Shown one piece after another: positions 1 to 7,951 of a DNA stretch of 64,000 nt. Location of the stretch: contig JAYRJE010000006.1 of assembly GCA_041906465.1 (NCBI GenBank), positions 231,987 through 295,986 on the forward strand. Direction: 5' to 3'. Source of the DNA: Didemnitutus sp041906465 (GTDB lineage: Bacteria > Verrucomicrobiota > Verrucomicrobiia > Opitutales > Opitutaceae). The position numbers and the translations under genes are program-made. Under the pieces are notes generated by a model. That model searched no databases, had not been told where the DNA came from, and saw only the letters and a list, made by a program, of their open reading frames with translations. Numbering within the stretch: position 1 is the stretch's first letter; every line of letters begins with the position of its first letter.

Positions 1-159
1 CGTGTCATATTCCGCTGGGAACGCGCAGCCAGCCCGCCATCGGGAAACACGTCCCTTCCCGCCCGCCGCGCAAACCGAGATTGGCCGCAGAAAGCCGTCG
101 CGGCTACGGCGCGACCGAGGCGACAGATCGCTGCCTGGCCAGCAAACGCGCCGCGCTCA

Positions 160-1257
160 TCACCCGACCAGGAAGCGAAACTCCGTGCGCGTCTCGTAGC
201 GCGCGCCGGGGCGCAGAACGGTGTCCGGAAAATTCGGGTGATTGATGGCGTCCGGAAAGTGCTGCGTCTCAAGGCAGAATCCGCCGCGACGCACGATCGT
301 TGCCCCGTTTTTGCCGACGTTGGTGCCATCGAGAAAATTACCCGCGTAGAACTGCATGCCCGGCTCCTCGGTCCACACCTCCATCACACGGCCACTCGCC
401 GGCTCGCGCACGCGCGCCGCGAAGCTGAGCTGCCGCGTCGGACCATCGAGCACGAAATTGTGATCGTAGCCCCCGGCGAGCCGCAGCTGCTCGTGCGCGG
501 CGTCGATCCGCGCGCCGATCAGATGCGGCGTCGTGAAATCGAGCGGCGTGCCGCCGACCGAGGCGATTTCGCCCGTGGGAATCATGCCCGGCTTCACCGG
601 CGTGTAGCGGGAGGCGTTGAGCGTGAGCTCGTGATCGAGGATGTCGCCGCGCCCTTCGCCCTTGAGGTTGAAATAGGCGTGCTGACAGAGATTCACGGGC
701 GTCGCGCGATCCGTGGTGGCGGCGTAGTCGACGCGCAGGACATTATCCGCCGTGAGCGTGTAACGGACCGTCACGTCGAGGTTGCCCGGGTAACCCTCCT
801 CGCCATCGCGGCTGAGGTAGCGGAGTGTGAGCACCGGCGTTTCCTGCAGCAGTTCGGCGGTTGCCGACCACAGCACTTTGTCGAAGCCGACATTACCGCC
901 GTGCAGGTGGCAGGGCACGCCGTTGGGCACGTTGTTTTTCGCCAGCGTGTAGGCTTGGCCGTCGAGCATGAACCGGCCATCGGCGATGCGGTTGCCGACG
1001 CGGCCGACCACCGCGCCGAAATAGGGCGAGCCCTTCACGTAATCTTCGACCGAGTTGTAACCGAGATTGACGTCGTCGAGTTTGCCCGCGCGATCGGGCA
1101 CGAGCAGCCGCACGATGATCGCGCCGTAGTCGGTGATGTCGGCGCGCATGCCGCGGGCGTTCACGAGCGAGTAGAGCGTGGCGGCCCGGCCGTCGGGTAA
1201 TTTGCCGAAGGGGGCGGAGGTGATCGCAGGGACGGAAGTAGAACGTTTGGCAGCCAT
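160..1257 (-). CDS. galM: Aldose 1-epimerase (galactose mutarotase)
   Basis: Interconverts the alpha and beta anomers of galactose and other aldoses, feeding sugars into central metabolism in the cytoplasm. The 365-residue product matches the usual 340-380 residues of the family. The catalytic signature is visible: HLHGG at about residues 117-121, the second histidine in CQHAYFNL at about 193, and the catalytic glutamate in FCLETQHFP near residue 330. The frame stays open upstream to 1314, but the MAAKRSTS start at 1257 is preferred because the extra 19 residues look non-conserved. The gene is followed by unrelated sequence up to the window start. It lies just downstream of gnd on the same strand, but a strong terminator separates the two, so it is probably transcribed on its own. 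No signal peptide is seen, unlike some secreted mutarotases. Confidence 0.9.
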   Translation of the reverse strand: MAAKRSTSVPAITSAPFGKLPDGRAATLYSLVNARGMRADITDYGAIIVRLLVPDRAGKLDDVNLGYNSVEDYVKGSPYFGAVVGRVGNRIADGRFMLDGQAYTLAKNNVPNGVPCHLHGGNVGFDKVLWSATAELLQETPVLTLRYLSRDGEEGYPGNLDVTVRYTLTADNVLRVDYAATTDRATPVNLCQHAYFNLKGEGRGDILDHELTLNASRYTPVKPGMIPTGEIASVGGTPLDFTTPHLIGARIDAAHEQLRLAGGYDHNFVLDGPTRQLSFAARVREPASGRVMEVWTEEPGMQFYAGNFLDGTNVGKNGATIVRRGGFCLETQHFPDAINHPNFPDTVLRPGARYETRTEFRFLVG

Positions 1258-1355
1258 GGCGGAAAGGGGAGAAGAGCTCGCTGCCCAGTCTCTCGCACTC
1301 TCCGCGATGGTCAAACGCTAGCACGGCGCGCGTGCGTCAAGATCGGCCCGTCGGG

Positions 1356-1385
1356 CCAAGAAAAAGCGCGGCCGAAGCCGCGCTT
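1356..1385 (-). terminator. Intrinsic terminator after gnd
   Basis: A perfect 9-bp stem (AAGCGCGGC with GCCGCGCTT, 1364-1372 and 1377-1385) closes on a TTCG tetraloop when read on the minus strand. It is followed by a run of T (TTTTTCTT). This is a textbook Rho-independent terminator 43 bp past the gnd stop codon. Confidence 0.88.
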
Positions 1386-1397
1386 GGATTGGAGTTC

Positions 1398-1417
1398 GCC
1401 TGCAAGCAGGCTGCTAC
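1398..1417 (-). repeat. GTAG-headed REP-like hairpin
   Basis: On the minus strand the sequence reads GTAG followed by a hairpin with GCCTGC/GCAGGC arms. It belongs to the same loose class as the elements at 9789, 16781 and 48438 and sits between the gnd stop and its terminator. Confidence 0.5.
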
Positions 1418-1427
1418 GGTCGGAGGC

Positions 1428-2936
1428 TCACGCCTCGAGTTGCGGGCGCTTCGGCTCGGGCCAGTCGACGTGGAAGAACTTGCCGCGCGGGGCGTCGACG
1501 CGCTCGTAGGTGTGCGCGCCGAAGTAGTCGCGTTGCGCCTGGAGCAGGTTCGCCGGCAGGCGGGCCGAGCGGTAGCTGTCGTAATAGGCGAGGGCGGACG
1601 AGAACGTCGGCGCCGCGACGCCGTATTCGGCGGCGAGCGAGACGACCTTGCGCCAGTTTTCCTGCGCGGCCTTCACCGTCTTGTTGAAATACGGGTCGAG
1701 CAGCAGGTTCGCGAGCTCCGGATTGCGCGCGTAGGCCTCGGTGATCTTCTGCAGGAACGCGGCGCGGATGATGCAGCCGCCTCGCCAGATCTGCGCGATC
1801 TCGCCGAAGTTGAGCTTCCAGTTGTATTCCTTCTGCGCGGCGCGCATGAGCTGGAAGCCCTGCGCGTAGGAGCAAATCTTCGAGCAGTAGAGCGCATCGT
1901 GGATCGCTTGGATGAGCGCTTTCTTCGAACCGCGATATTGTTTCTTCGCGGGGCCCTTCAGGATCTTTGAGGCGGCGACGCGCTCCTCCTTGATGGCGGA
2001 GATGCAGCGGGCGAAGACGGACTCGGCGATCGTCGGGGCGGCGACGCCCATGTCGAGCGCGTTGACCGAGGTCCACTTGCCCGTGCCCTTCTGGCCGGCG
2101 GTGTCGAGCACGACGTCGACGAAAGCCTTTCGCTTCGTCTTCGGGTCCTTCTGCTGGAGAATGTCGGCGGTGATCTCGATCAGGAAGCTGTCGAGCGCGC
2201 CGCGATTCCACTCGGAGAAAATGGCGGATTGTTCTTCGGCTTTCAGGCCGAGGAGGCCGGACATCAACGCGTAGGCCTCACAGATCATCTGCATGTCGCC
2301 ATACTCGATGCCGTTGTGGACCATCTTCACGTAATGGCCCGCGCCGTTCTCGCCGATGTAGGTCGTGCAGGGCACGCCGCCGGTGACGGGCTGGCCGGGC
2401 TTGGCGCCGGGGATGGGTTTGCCGGTCTTCGCGTCGACCTTGGCGGCGACGGCTTCCCAGATGGGCTTCAATTCCTTGAACGCGGCCGGATCGCCGCCGG
2501 GCATGAGCGACGGGCCGAAACGCGCGCCCTCTTCGCCACCGGAGACGCCGGAGCCGATGAAGCGAAAACCTTTTTCTTTGAGCGCTTTTTCACGGCGGAT
2601 CGTATCGGTCCAGAGCGCGTTGCCGCCGTCGATGATGATGTCGCCCGGCTCGAAGACCGCGGTGAGGCCGTCGATGACGGCGTCGGTGGCCTTGCCGGCC
2701 TGGACGAGAATGATGGCCTTGCGGGGCTTCGCGAGCGACGCGGCGAATTCCTGCAGCGTCTTCGTGGCGACGAGGCCGCCGGGCGTGTTCGGGTTGTCGG
2801 CGACGAACTTGTCGGTCTTCTCGACGGTGCGATTGTAGACCGAGATCTGGAAGCCGTGGTCGGCGATGTTGAGCGCGAGGTTCTGACCCATGACGGCGAG
2901 GCCGATGAGTCCGATGTCAGAGTGCGTCTTGGCCAT
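1428..2936 (-). CDS. gnd: 6-phosphogluconate dehydrogenase, decarboxylating
   Basis: Oxidises 6-phosphogluconate to ribulose 5-phosphate and CO2 with NADP+ in the oxidative pentose phosphate pathway. The 502-residue protein is slightly longer than the common 470-residue form. The N-terminal Rossmann motif GLAVMGQNLALN lies at about residues 11-22. The substrate and catalytic segment GHYVKMVHNGIEYGDMQ, with the active lysine, is near residue 195. The all-alpha C-terminal domain ends in the PRGKFFHVDW tail. A longer insert (KTGKPIPGAKPGQPV) sits before the VPCTTYIG segment and is seen in the long-form family. The start MAKTHSD at 2936 is favoured over an in-frame ATG six codons upstream because it matches the family N-terminus. 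Confidence 0.96.
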   Translation of the reverse strand: MAKTHSDIGLIGLAVMGQNLALNIADHGFQISVYNRTVEKTDKFVADNPNTPGGLVATKTLQEFAASLAKPRKAIILVQAGKATDAVIDGLTAVFEPGDIIIDGGNALWTDTIRREKALKEKGFRFIGSGVSGGEEGARFGPSLMPGGDPAAFKELKPIWEAVAAKVDAKTGKPIPGAKPGQPVTGGVPCTTYIGENGAGHYVKMVHNGIEYGDMQMICEAYALMSGLLGLKAEEQSAIFSEWNRGALDSFLIEITADILQQKDPKTKRKAFVDVVLDTAGQKGTGKWTSVNALDMGVAAPTIAESVFARCISAIKEERVAASKILKGPAKKQYRGSKKALIQAIHDALYCSKICSYAQGFQLMRAAQKEYNWKLNFGEIAQIWRGGCIIRAAFLQKITEAYARNPELANLLLDPYFNKTVKAAQENWRKVVSLAAEYGVAAPTFSSALAYYDSYRSARLPANLLQAQRDYFGAHTYERVDAPRGKFFHVDWPEPKRPQLEA

Positions 2937-3056
2937 AAGAGGTAGGAGTCGCACACCCTAGCGGTCACACTCGCGAACACCAAATCAAAAGCCGGTCAAC
3001 CCGTTGCTTATTACGCGAGGCTCCCGGGAAAGTTCACGGGCGAACGAGTCGCGAGG

Positions 3057-3117
3057 GTAGGGCGCGGACTCCGCTCCGCGCCGTGGCCATCGGCGGCGAG
3101 TGGAGTCGCCGCCCTAC
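3057..3117. repeat. Two-hairpin REPIN-like element bounded by GTAG/CTAC
   Basis: GTAGGG at the left and CCCTAC at the right enclose two perfect 8-bp-arm hairpins (GGCGCGGA/TCCGCGCC and GGCGGCGA/TCGCCGCC) around a short spacer. The architecture is the same as the elements at 53755 and 55251, but the stems differ. It lies in the gnd upstream region. Confidence 0.65.
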
Positions 3118-3153
3118 CTGCCAGCGCGTCTGCGGCGCCCCCCCAGCTGCGCC

Positions 3154-3453
3154 TCACGGCGCCTTGTGCTGCTTGTTCGAGTAGGAGCCGGCGCTCGGGA
3201 AGAAGGGCGCAATCTTCTCCACGACCGGAGTCAGCCACTTGGGCTCGTTGCGGTTATAGATCCAGGAGAAGAACACGATGCTCACCACGACGAACACGAT
3301 CACGCCGAGCACGATTTTGTTCATCTGCGCGACTTTGCGCAGGATGATGATGGCGAGCACGAACGCGGCGATGCCGATGCCCAGCTTCACCCACGTGGCG
3401 GGTGGGATCTTCTGCGCGGTCTCAAGGGCGGAGGCAGCGAGCAACAGCATCAT
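3154..3453 (-). CDS. Small membrane protein, two TM segments
   Basis: Encodes 99 residues of unrecognised family. Hydrophobic segments at about residues 22-40 (WVKLGIGIAAFVLAIIILR) and 46-65 (KIVLGVIVFVVVSIVFFSW) predict a two-pass inner-membrane hairpin with a polar C-terminal tail ending in KQHKAP. The N-terminal MMLLLAASALETAQ is mildly hydrophobic and could be a cleaved signal instead. The gene stands alone on the minus strand, with a repeat-bearing spacer downstream and the cupin gene 119 bp upstream. No function can be assigned. Coding is supported by the consistent hydrophobic pattern and clean bounds. Confidence 0.7.
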   Translation of the reverse strand: MMLLLAASALETAQKIPPATWVKLGIGIAAFVLAIIILRKVAQMNKIVLGVIVFVVVSIVFFSWIYNRNEPKWLTPVVEKIAPFFPSAGSYSNKQHKAP

Positions 3454-3572
3454 GTCCCACGGCTAGCGCGAAAGCCCCGCGAGACGAGCGGATTTTGGGG
3501 CCGCGCCGCGTTTGACGAGGCTTTGGCAAAACGTCCGTTCGCGGGTCCGGCCTCGAAGGGCGCATCTCGACG

Positions 3573-3896
3573 TCACCGAAACTCCGGTCGCGGCGGCGTG
3601 AAAACCTGCAATTCGTCTGTGTCCTCGAGGATCTCGATGCTGTGCTCCACGCCCGCGGGGATCGCGTAACTGTCGCCCGGTCCGAGTTCGCGCACATCGT
3701 CGCGCGTGCGCACCCGCGTGCGACCGAACAGGAGGTAGCCGATCTGCTCGTTGGGGTGGGAGTGGAACGGAACCTGATTTCCGACGCGGTAATGCATCAT
3801 GGCCATCATGCTTTGCGGTCCGGTCGCGAGCAGGTCGAACGCGACGTCGAACGATTTTCTTTTCTGGGCCTCAGCGGCGAGTGTGACGTGGATCAT
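3573..3896 (-). CDS. Single-domain cupin protein
   Basis: A 107-residue small beta-barrel cupin. Motif 1 is visible as PFHSHPNEQIGYLLFG (about residues 43-58), giving two metal-ligand histidines and a glutamate. Motif 2 is GDSYAIPAGVEHSIEI (about residues 73-90) with the third histidine. Proteins of this size are usually metal-binding isomerases, dioxygenases or sugar-binding regulators, and the sequence does not say which. It starts 24 bp after the stop of a possible 49-residue membrane protein on the same strand, so the two may be co-transcribed. An AraC-type regulator lies directly upstream of that. Confidence 0.85.
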   Translation of the reverse strand: MIHVTLAAEAQKRKSFDVAFDLLATGPQSMMAMMHYRVGNQVPFHSHPNEQIGYLLFGRTRVRTRDDVRELGPGDSYAIPAGVEHSIEILEDTDELQVFTPPRPEFR

Positions 3897-3920
3897 GGGA
3901 AATTTTCCGCCGGGCCGCGC

Positions 3921-4070
3921 TCAGCGCCGACGCGCCGCGGTCCGCTCAACCGCGGCATCGGCCGGCGACAGTTGCTTCGTCGCGAACGAAAACACCAGGA
4001 AGCCGAGCAGCGTGAGCGCGATCAGCGCGCGACCGAGAATTCCCGAGAGTGATGGCGTGGCACGAGACAT
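3921..4070 (-). CDS. Possible 49-residue single-pass membrane protein
   Basis: A short reading frame between the cupin and the AraC-type regulator. It starts MSRATPSLSGIL and carries one strongly hydrophobic helix (RALIALTLLGFLVFSFA, about residues 14-30), followed by a polar, arginine-ending tail. The size, start and hydrophobic profile fit a small inner-membrane protein. It ends 24 bp before the cupin start codon and could be translated from the same message. No family is recognised and the ribosome binding site is weak, so this remains a candidate. Confidence 0.42.
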   Translation of the reverse strand: MSRATPSLSGILGRALIALTLLGFLVFSFATKQLSPADAAVERTAARRR

Positions 4071-4142
4071 GCGGGTGATCCACACTAGCGCATTCGGCGG
4101 AACCGCGCGCCCCGGTTTCGCGCAGAAACATGCCCGGCCCGC

Positions 4143-4988
4143 TCATTTTGCGGTCGCGCCGCGCAACTGTCGGGGGCTCTGGCCGAAATGCCGACGGAAC
4201 CGCGCGGAAAATTGCGAGACGCTGTCGTAGCCGACCTCGTAGGCGATCTGCACGACGGACAGCTCGCTCGATTGCAGCAGCACGAGCGCGCGGCCCATGC
4301 GCACCTCCTGCAAGACGCGACGGAAGGTTGTGGCCTCGCGCTCCAGGCGCCGGCGCAGCGTGGCCTCGCTCATGCCGAGCGAGCGCGCGACCGCGCCGGC
4401 CCGCCAGCGCCGCGTCGCATCCACGCCGACCAGCCGCCGCACGCGCGTGGAGACTTTATTGGCGGCCGCGAGTTCGAAACGCAGGCCGCATTCCGCGAGC
4501 GCGAGAACTACTTCCTTCATGTGATGGCGCGCCACCATCAGCGGCGGCCCCGAAGTCTGGTCGCACGCCGTCAGCGCCCGAGCAAACGCCGCGCGGAGAA
4601 ACTCGGGCGGTTGCGCCATCAGCTGTGCGTCTTCCACTGCTGTCAGTCGCGGGCCCATGGGCGCGCACTCGGCACAGAGCGCCGGATCAATCGAGACGCT
4701 CTGGCCGAGAAACGGTCCGCCGGGCGGCGGCGTGTTGGTGACGTCGACCGAAAATCCGCCCGCGAGCGCGATCATCTCGCCGGCGCGCACGACGATCTCG
4801 CGTGCACCGCACCGCAAATGCTTCTCGCCGGCGCAGACGACCAGCAGCGTCGGAAATTCCACGAACACGCGCCAAAGCGGGCGGCCGCCTTCCTGCACAA
4901 CGTGCAGCGCCAAACCGAGCCCGGGCCGCACATGGAGCGAGCGCTTCATCGGGTCGGAGGACTGCGGTCGGGGAACGGCGGAGACCAT
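4143..4988 (-). CDS. AraC/XylS-family transcriptional regulator
   Basis: A DNA-binding regulator with an N-terminal ligand-sensing region (about residues 20-160) and a C-terminal AraC-type double helix-turn-helix (about residues 180-278). The first HTH contains VARSLGMSEATLRRRL and the second contains SVVQIAYEVGYDSVSQFSAR, ending with the family signature FGQSPRQLR. The ligand is unknown; the N-terminal half carries a cysteine pair (CAEC) near its middle. The frame is open to 5036. Starts at 5036, 4988 (chosen) and 4949 are possible, and 4949 (MKRSLHVRP) begins where the beta-rich sensor appears to start. It may act on the neighbouring cupin genes, but that is only context. Confidence 0.88.
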   Translation of the reverse strand: MVSAVPRPQSSDPMKRSLHVRPGLGLALHVVQEGGRPLWRVFVEFPTLLVVCAGEKHLRCGAREIVVRAGEMIALAGGFSVDVTNTPPPGGPFLGQSVSIDPALCAECAPMGPRLTAVEDAQLMAQPPEFLRAAFARALTACDQTSGPPLMVARHHMKEVVLALAECGLRFELAAANKVSTRVRRLVGVDATRRWRAGAVARSLGMSEATLRRRLEREATTFRRVLQEVRMGRALVLLQSSELSVVQIAYEVGYDSVSQFSARFRRHFGQSPRQLRGATAK

Positions 4989-5206
4989 GACAGAAACTCG
5001 GCGTTCAGCCGGCGACTTCCGTGACCGCGCGGCCACGCCAGGAAATGGACCGATGGAAATACTGGCGCGACATGGCAGCGATTTGCCCGAGTCGGCCGCG
5101 CTTGGAAAGCCCGCTTCCTCGCCCGAGTGGAATTGAGCGTTTGCGGCATGGCTTTGCGCGGAACGGGTGCGTCGCGAGGTCGCGCTTCGCGCTACGCTGC
5201 CGGCGC

Positions 5207-5659
5207 ATGACTCGCCTTCGTCGCCCCATGGATCAACTCGGCGGCTGCATGTGGCTGCCGCGGTTCATCGACAAGTGCCGCCTGCACTTCGCCGGCGCGC
5301 TGCCGCCGGATTATCAGCTGCCGTTTTGTCATCCGCTCGCGACCGACGGTGCGTTCCTCACGCACTTCGGGCTGACCAAGGAGGAAGCGCTCGCGGTCGT
5401 CGCAAGAGCGCCGGATGATGCGGCCGTGGTCGCCGCGTTCACTGCGCGCGGCACGCTCACGCCGGAAAAAATCGCGGCATGGAACGCGCTCGCGCCGAAC
5501 CTCGGCCGGCCCGGTTTTCCGTGCGAGAAGTCCTTGGCTTGGGCGCGCCGAAATCTTTATCCGTCCGGCACCGATCCGCGCGTCGACAGCGTGTTCACCG
5601 CCATTGCGTGGGACGAAGGTTTCCTCGACGAGATCGCGCCGCCTCGAGCCGCTCAGTAG
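5207..5659 (+). CDS. DUF5069-family protein
   Basis: A 150-residue soluble protein of the DUF5069 type. The diagnostic N-terminal stretch LGGCMWLPRFIDKCRLHFAG is at about residues 9-28, followed by an alpha-helical body that ends in short acidic helices. The family is widespread in Verrucomicrobiota and Planctomycetota with no assigned reaction. A longer frame opens at 5021, but similarity to the family begins only after the ATG at 5207. Its last codons overlap by 7 bp the stop of the convergent membrane-protein gene at 5653. Confidence 0.8.
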   Translation: MTRLRRPMDQLGGCMWLPRFIDKCRLHFAGALPPDYQLPFCHPLATDGAFLTHFGLTKEEALAVVARAPDDAAVVAAFTARGTLTPEKIAAWNALAPNLGRPGFPCEKSLAWARRNLYPSGTDPRVDSVFTAIAWDEGFLDEIAPPRAAQ

Positions 5660-6534
5660 CGACCGGCGCGGCCGAGATAATCGAGCAGCCACGCCTCTTT
5701 CCAAATGCGGAACCGGCCTTCCGGGGTGATCTTGCCGTGCTCCTCGCGCTCAGCGTGTGGCAGCAGGAAACCGAGTTCGGTGTTCACTTGCTCCATCGCT
5801 TGTTGCTGGCGGTTCAAGTCGTCGAGCGGATCGGTTTCCCACGCGATCGGAGTCTCGCCGGCACGATCAAGACGCGCGAGGTGATGCGCGACCAGCTTCG
5901 GCAGCGAACGCCGCCACGGGCTGCGATCGACATACCAGTTCTCCGGATAGAAGCCGCCGAAAGGCAGAAAGAAGTTATCGGTGACGAACCGCCGCCCGCT
6001 CTGCGTCTCCGTCGACAGGCTGTAGCAAACTGTGATCGCGCCGCTGTCCTGCGGGAGGAACGCCACCTGCAACCGCATCGTGCGATCGGCGTTTTGGTAA
6101 ACCGAAACGCGCAGCCAGATGCCGCCCCCAACTTCCGCTTTCAGCGCCTGCACAGGCGTGAAGCGGTTTTCGCGCAGCCAATCGCGCACCCGCAGCAATC
6201 GTTCCTGCACGGGCCACTCGTCGCCGCTCGTGTTGGCCGTGAATTTGGGGAACAGCGGCAGCGGGCTCAGGCTGATGGCGGAAACGCGCAGCCAGTTGAA
6301 GCCGGACTCAGCCAGAAACCACGCGAGGAACGCACCCACCGCGATCACCCAGAATGGCCGGTCGATCCACTCAAAGCGTTCATTGGTCTCCGCCAGGAAC
6401 AGCGCGAAAAGCACCCAACGCAGCCACCGGATCGGAATCGCCAGCAACGGCGAGGCGATGCGGAGGTTGATGTAGAACAGCAACAGCAGGAGCGCGGCGG
6501 CGGGCGCGAGAAGAAGCGTCACCATCTCCGTCAT
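5653..6534 (-). CDS. Conserved membrane protein of unknown function
   Basis: A 293-residue protein with two or three N-terminal transmembrane helices at about residues 7-25 (LLLAPAAALLLLLFYINL), 33-49 and 62-80 (PFWVIAVGAFLAWFLAESG). These are followed by a soluble domain of about 200 residues rich in aromatic and beta-strand-like segments. The soluble domain probably faces the periplasm or cytoplasm depending on the number of helices. No family motif is recognised. The gene starts 95 bp after the dnaN stop on the same strand, with a hairpin terminator between, and is convergent with the DUF5069 gene. Confidence 0.75.
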   Translation of the reverse strand: MTEMVTLLLAPAAALLLLLFYINLRIASPLLAIPIRWLRWVLFALFLAETNERFEWIDRPFWVIAVGAFLAWFLAESGFNWLRVSAISLSPLPLFPKFTANTSGDEWPVQERLLRVRDWLRENRFTPVQALKAEVGGGIWLRVSVYQNADRTMRLQVAFLPQDSGAITVCYSLSTETQSGRRFVTDNFFLPFGGFYPENWYVDRSPWRRSLPKLVAHHLARLDRAGETPIAWETDPLDDLNRQQQAMEQVNTELGFLLPHAEREEHGKITPEGRFRIWKEAWLLDYLGRAGRY

Positions 6535-6562
6535 GACGCAAAACGGCGGTCATAGACCGCCG
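6535..6562 (-). terminator. Probable intrinsic terminator of dnaN
   Basis: Read on the minus strand, a perfect stem (CGGCGGTC/GACCGCCG, 6544-6562) with a three-base loop is followed by TTTTGC. It lies about 70 bp past the dnaN stop and just before the next gene. Confidence 0.65.
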
Positions 6563-6629
6563 CGAGTGGTGCTGGTTGCCCGGGCATGATCGTCGGGGCT
6601 CCCGCCCGCAGAGAAGGAAGAGACGCGCC

Positions 6630-7754
6630 TTAGCTCAGTCGCACCGGCATGATCACGCACACGAAGCTCTCCAGCGTCTTGAACACGCCGGGGCTCACCT
6701 CGTCCTTCAGCTCGAAGAACACTTGGTCCTTCGTCAGGGCGCGGAGCGGATCCATGATGAACTGCGGGTTGAAGGCGACTTGCAGGTCGGGACCGCTGTA
6801 GGCGATCGCCATCGATTCGTGCGACTCACCGAAATCCGGTGATGACGCGGTGATTTCGAGGAGGTTCGCCGAAAGTTTGATCTTAACCGAGTTCGACTTT
6901 TCGGAGGTGACGAGCGCGGCGCGGTGCACGCATTGCAGGAAAAGCTCCCGCTCGAGCGCGATGCGTTGGTGCGTCTCCTTCGGGATGACCTGCTGGTAAT
7001 TCGGGTAGTTGCCCTCGACGACTTTCGAGAAGAGGTAAATCGCGTCAGTGAGACCCGAGTTGTCCTTGTTCGTATCGATCTGGAACGCCGCGCGGCGGTC
7101 GTTGAAGGCGATCTTCAACTGGTCGCCCTTGCCGAGCAGGCGGAGGAGCTCGGAAACGGTCTTGGCGGGCAGGATGATCGCGCCGGCGCTGTTGGCGGGC
7201 ACGGGCATCTCTTTCGCCACGAGGGCGAGGCGCCGGCCGTCGGTGGCGACGAGCGAAAGCTTGCCGTCCTTGAAGTTGAAATAAACGCCGTTGAGGATGT
7301 AGCGCGTCTCGTCCGTCGATTGCGCGTAGGCGACGTTGCCGAGCATGCCGGCGAGTTCCGCCTGCTCGAGGGAGAACGTCTTGTCGTCACCAGTGTCGGG
7401 GAGCTTCGGAAATTCCTCGGCGCCGATGCCCATGATTTTGAAATTGGAGCCGCCGGACGCGATTTTCACCTGGTGGTTCGCCGCGGCATCGACGGTCACG
7501 TCGACGTTCGGCAGTTCGCGCACGATGGTGGCGAGGCGCTTCACCGGCAGCGTGACGCTGCCGCCCTCCTTCACCTCCGCCTTGATCTTGCAGCGGATGC
7601 CGAGGTCGAGGTTGGTGGTCGAGAGGGAGATCTGATCCTTTTCCGCCTCGATGAGCACGTTGCTCAAGATGGGCATGGCCGCCTTCGATCCCACGACGTT
7701 GAGGACCTGAGCCAGGCCGTTGCTGAAGTGGTCGCGATTGATCTTAAATTTCAT
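6630..7754 (-). CDS. dnaN: DNA polymerase III subunit beta (sliding clamp)
   Basis: The ring-shaped processivity clamp that tethers the replicative polymerase to DNA. The 374 residues match the three-domain beta-clamp length. The protein begins MKFKINRDHFSNGLAQVLNV, and the central segment TRYILNGVYFNFKDG and the C-terminal IMPVRLS tail are typical of the family, the latter forming the edge of the partner-binding pocket. It is not next to dnaA or recF here. Its neighbours are an unknown membrane protein downstream and pssA upstream, so it is either a dispersed dnaN or at a distance from the origin. The 197-bp upstream region is notably AT-richer than its surroundings and probably holds its promoter. 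Confidence 0.96.
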   Translation of the reverse strand: MKFKINRDHFSNGLAQVLNVVGSKAAMPILSNVLIEAEKDQISLSTTNLDLGIRCKIKAEVKEGGSVTLPVKRLATIVRELPNVDVTVDAAANHQVKIASGGSNFKIMGIGAEEFPKLPDTGDDKTFSLEQAELAGMLGNVAYAQSTDETRYILNGVYFNFKDGKLSLVATDGRRLALVAKEMPVPANSAGAIILPAKTVSELLRLLGKGDQLKIAFNDRRAAFQIDTNKDNSGLTDAIYLFSKVVEGNYPNYQQVIPKETHQRIALERELFLQCVHRAALVTSEKSNSVKIKLSANLLEITASSPDFGESHESMAIAYSGPDLQVAFNPQFIMDPLRALTKDQVFFELKDEVSPGVFKTLESFVCVIMPVRLS

Positions 7755-7951
7755 CGGGCGAGCAGGGTGGTTTTTGGTTTCCCACAGAATGGATAGATAG
7801 AGAGGGATTCAATAAGGAAGTATCCGTATTATTATGGTCGCAGAATATCGCAGCAACTCTGGCGGTTTCCGAGTGAAAAACCCGATGCCCATCTCCTGCG
7901 AACAACTGACGAGAACCTGCGAATAAGCCCCGGGTTGTTCACGGCCGGAAG
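7755..7951. promoter_or_regulatory. AT-richer dnaN upstream region
   Basis: The 197 bp between the dnaN start and the pssA stop contain an AT-rich core at about 7786-7850 in otherwise GC-rich DNA. This is the only room for a dnaN promoter on the minus strand. No clear consensus promoter or canonical DnaA box (TTATCCACA) was found by eye. Confidence 0.4.

Noticed and set aside
2..199. 65-codon frame at the left edge
   Set aside because: Pro/Arg-rich with no ribosome site and it overlaps the galM 3' end. Nothing supports it.
7755..7951. Replication origin next to dnaN
   Set aside because: The region is AT-richer, but no clear DnaA boxes and no dnaA, recF or gyrB neighbours were found.
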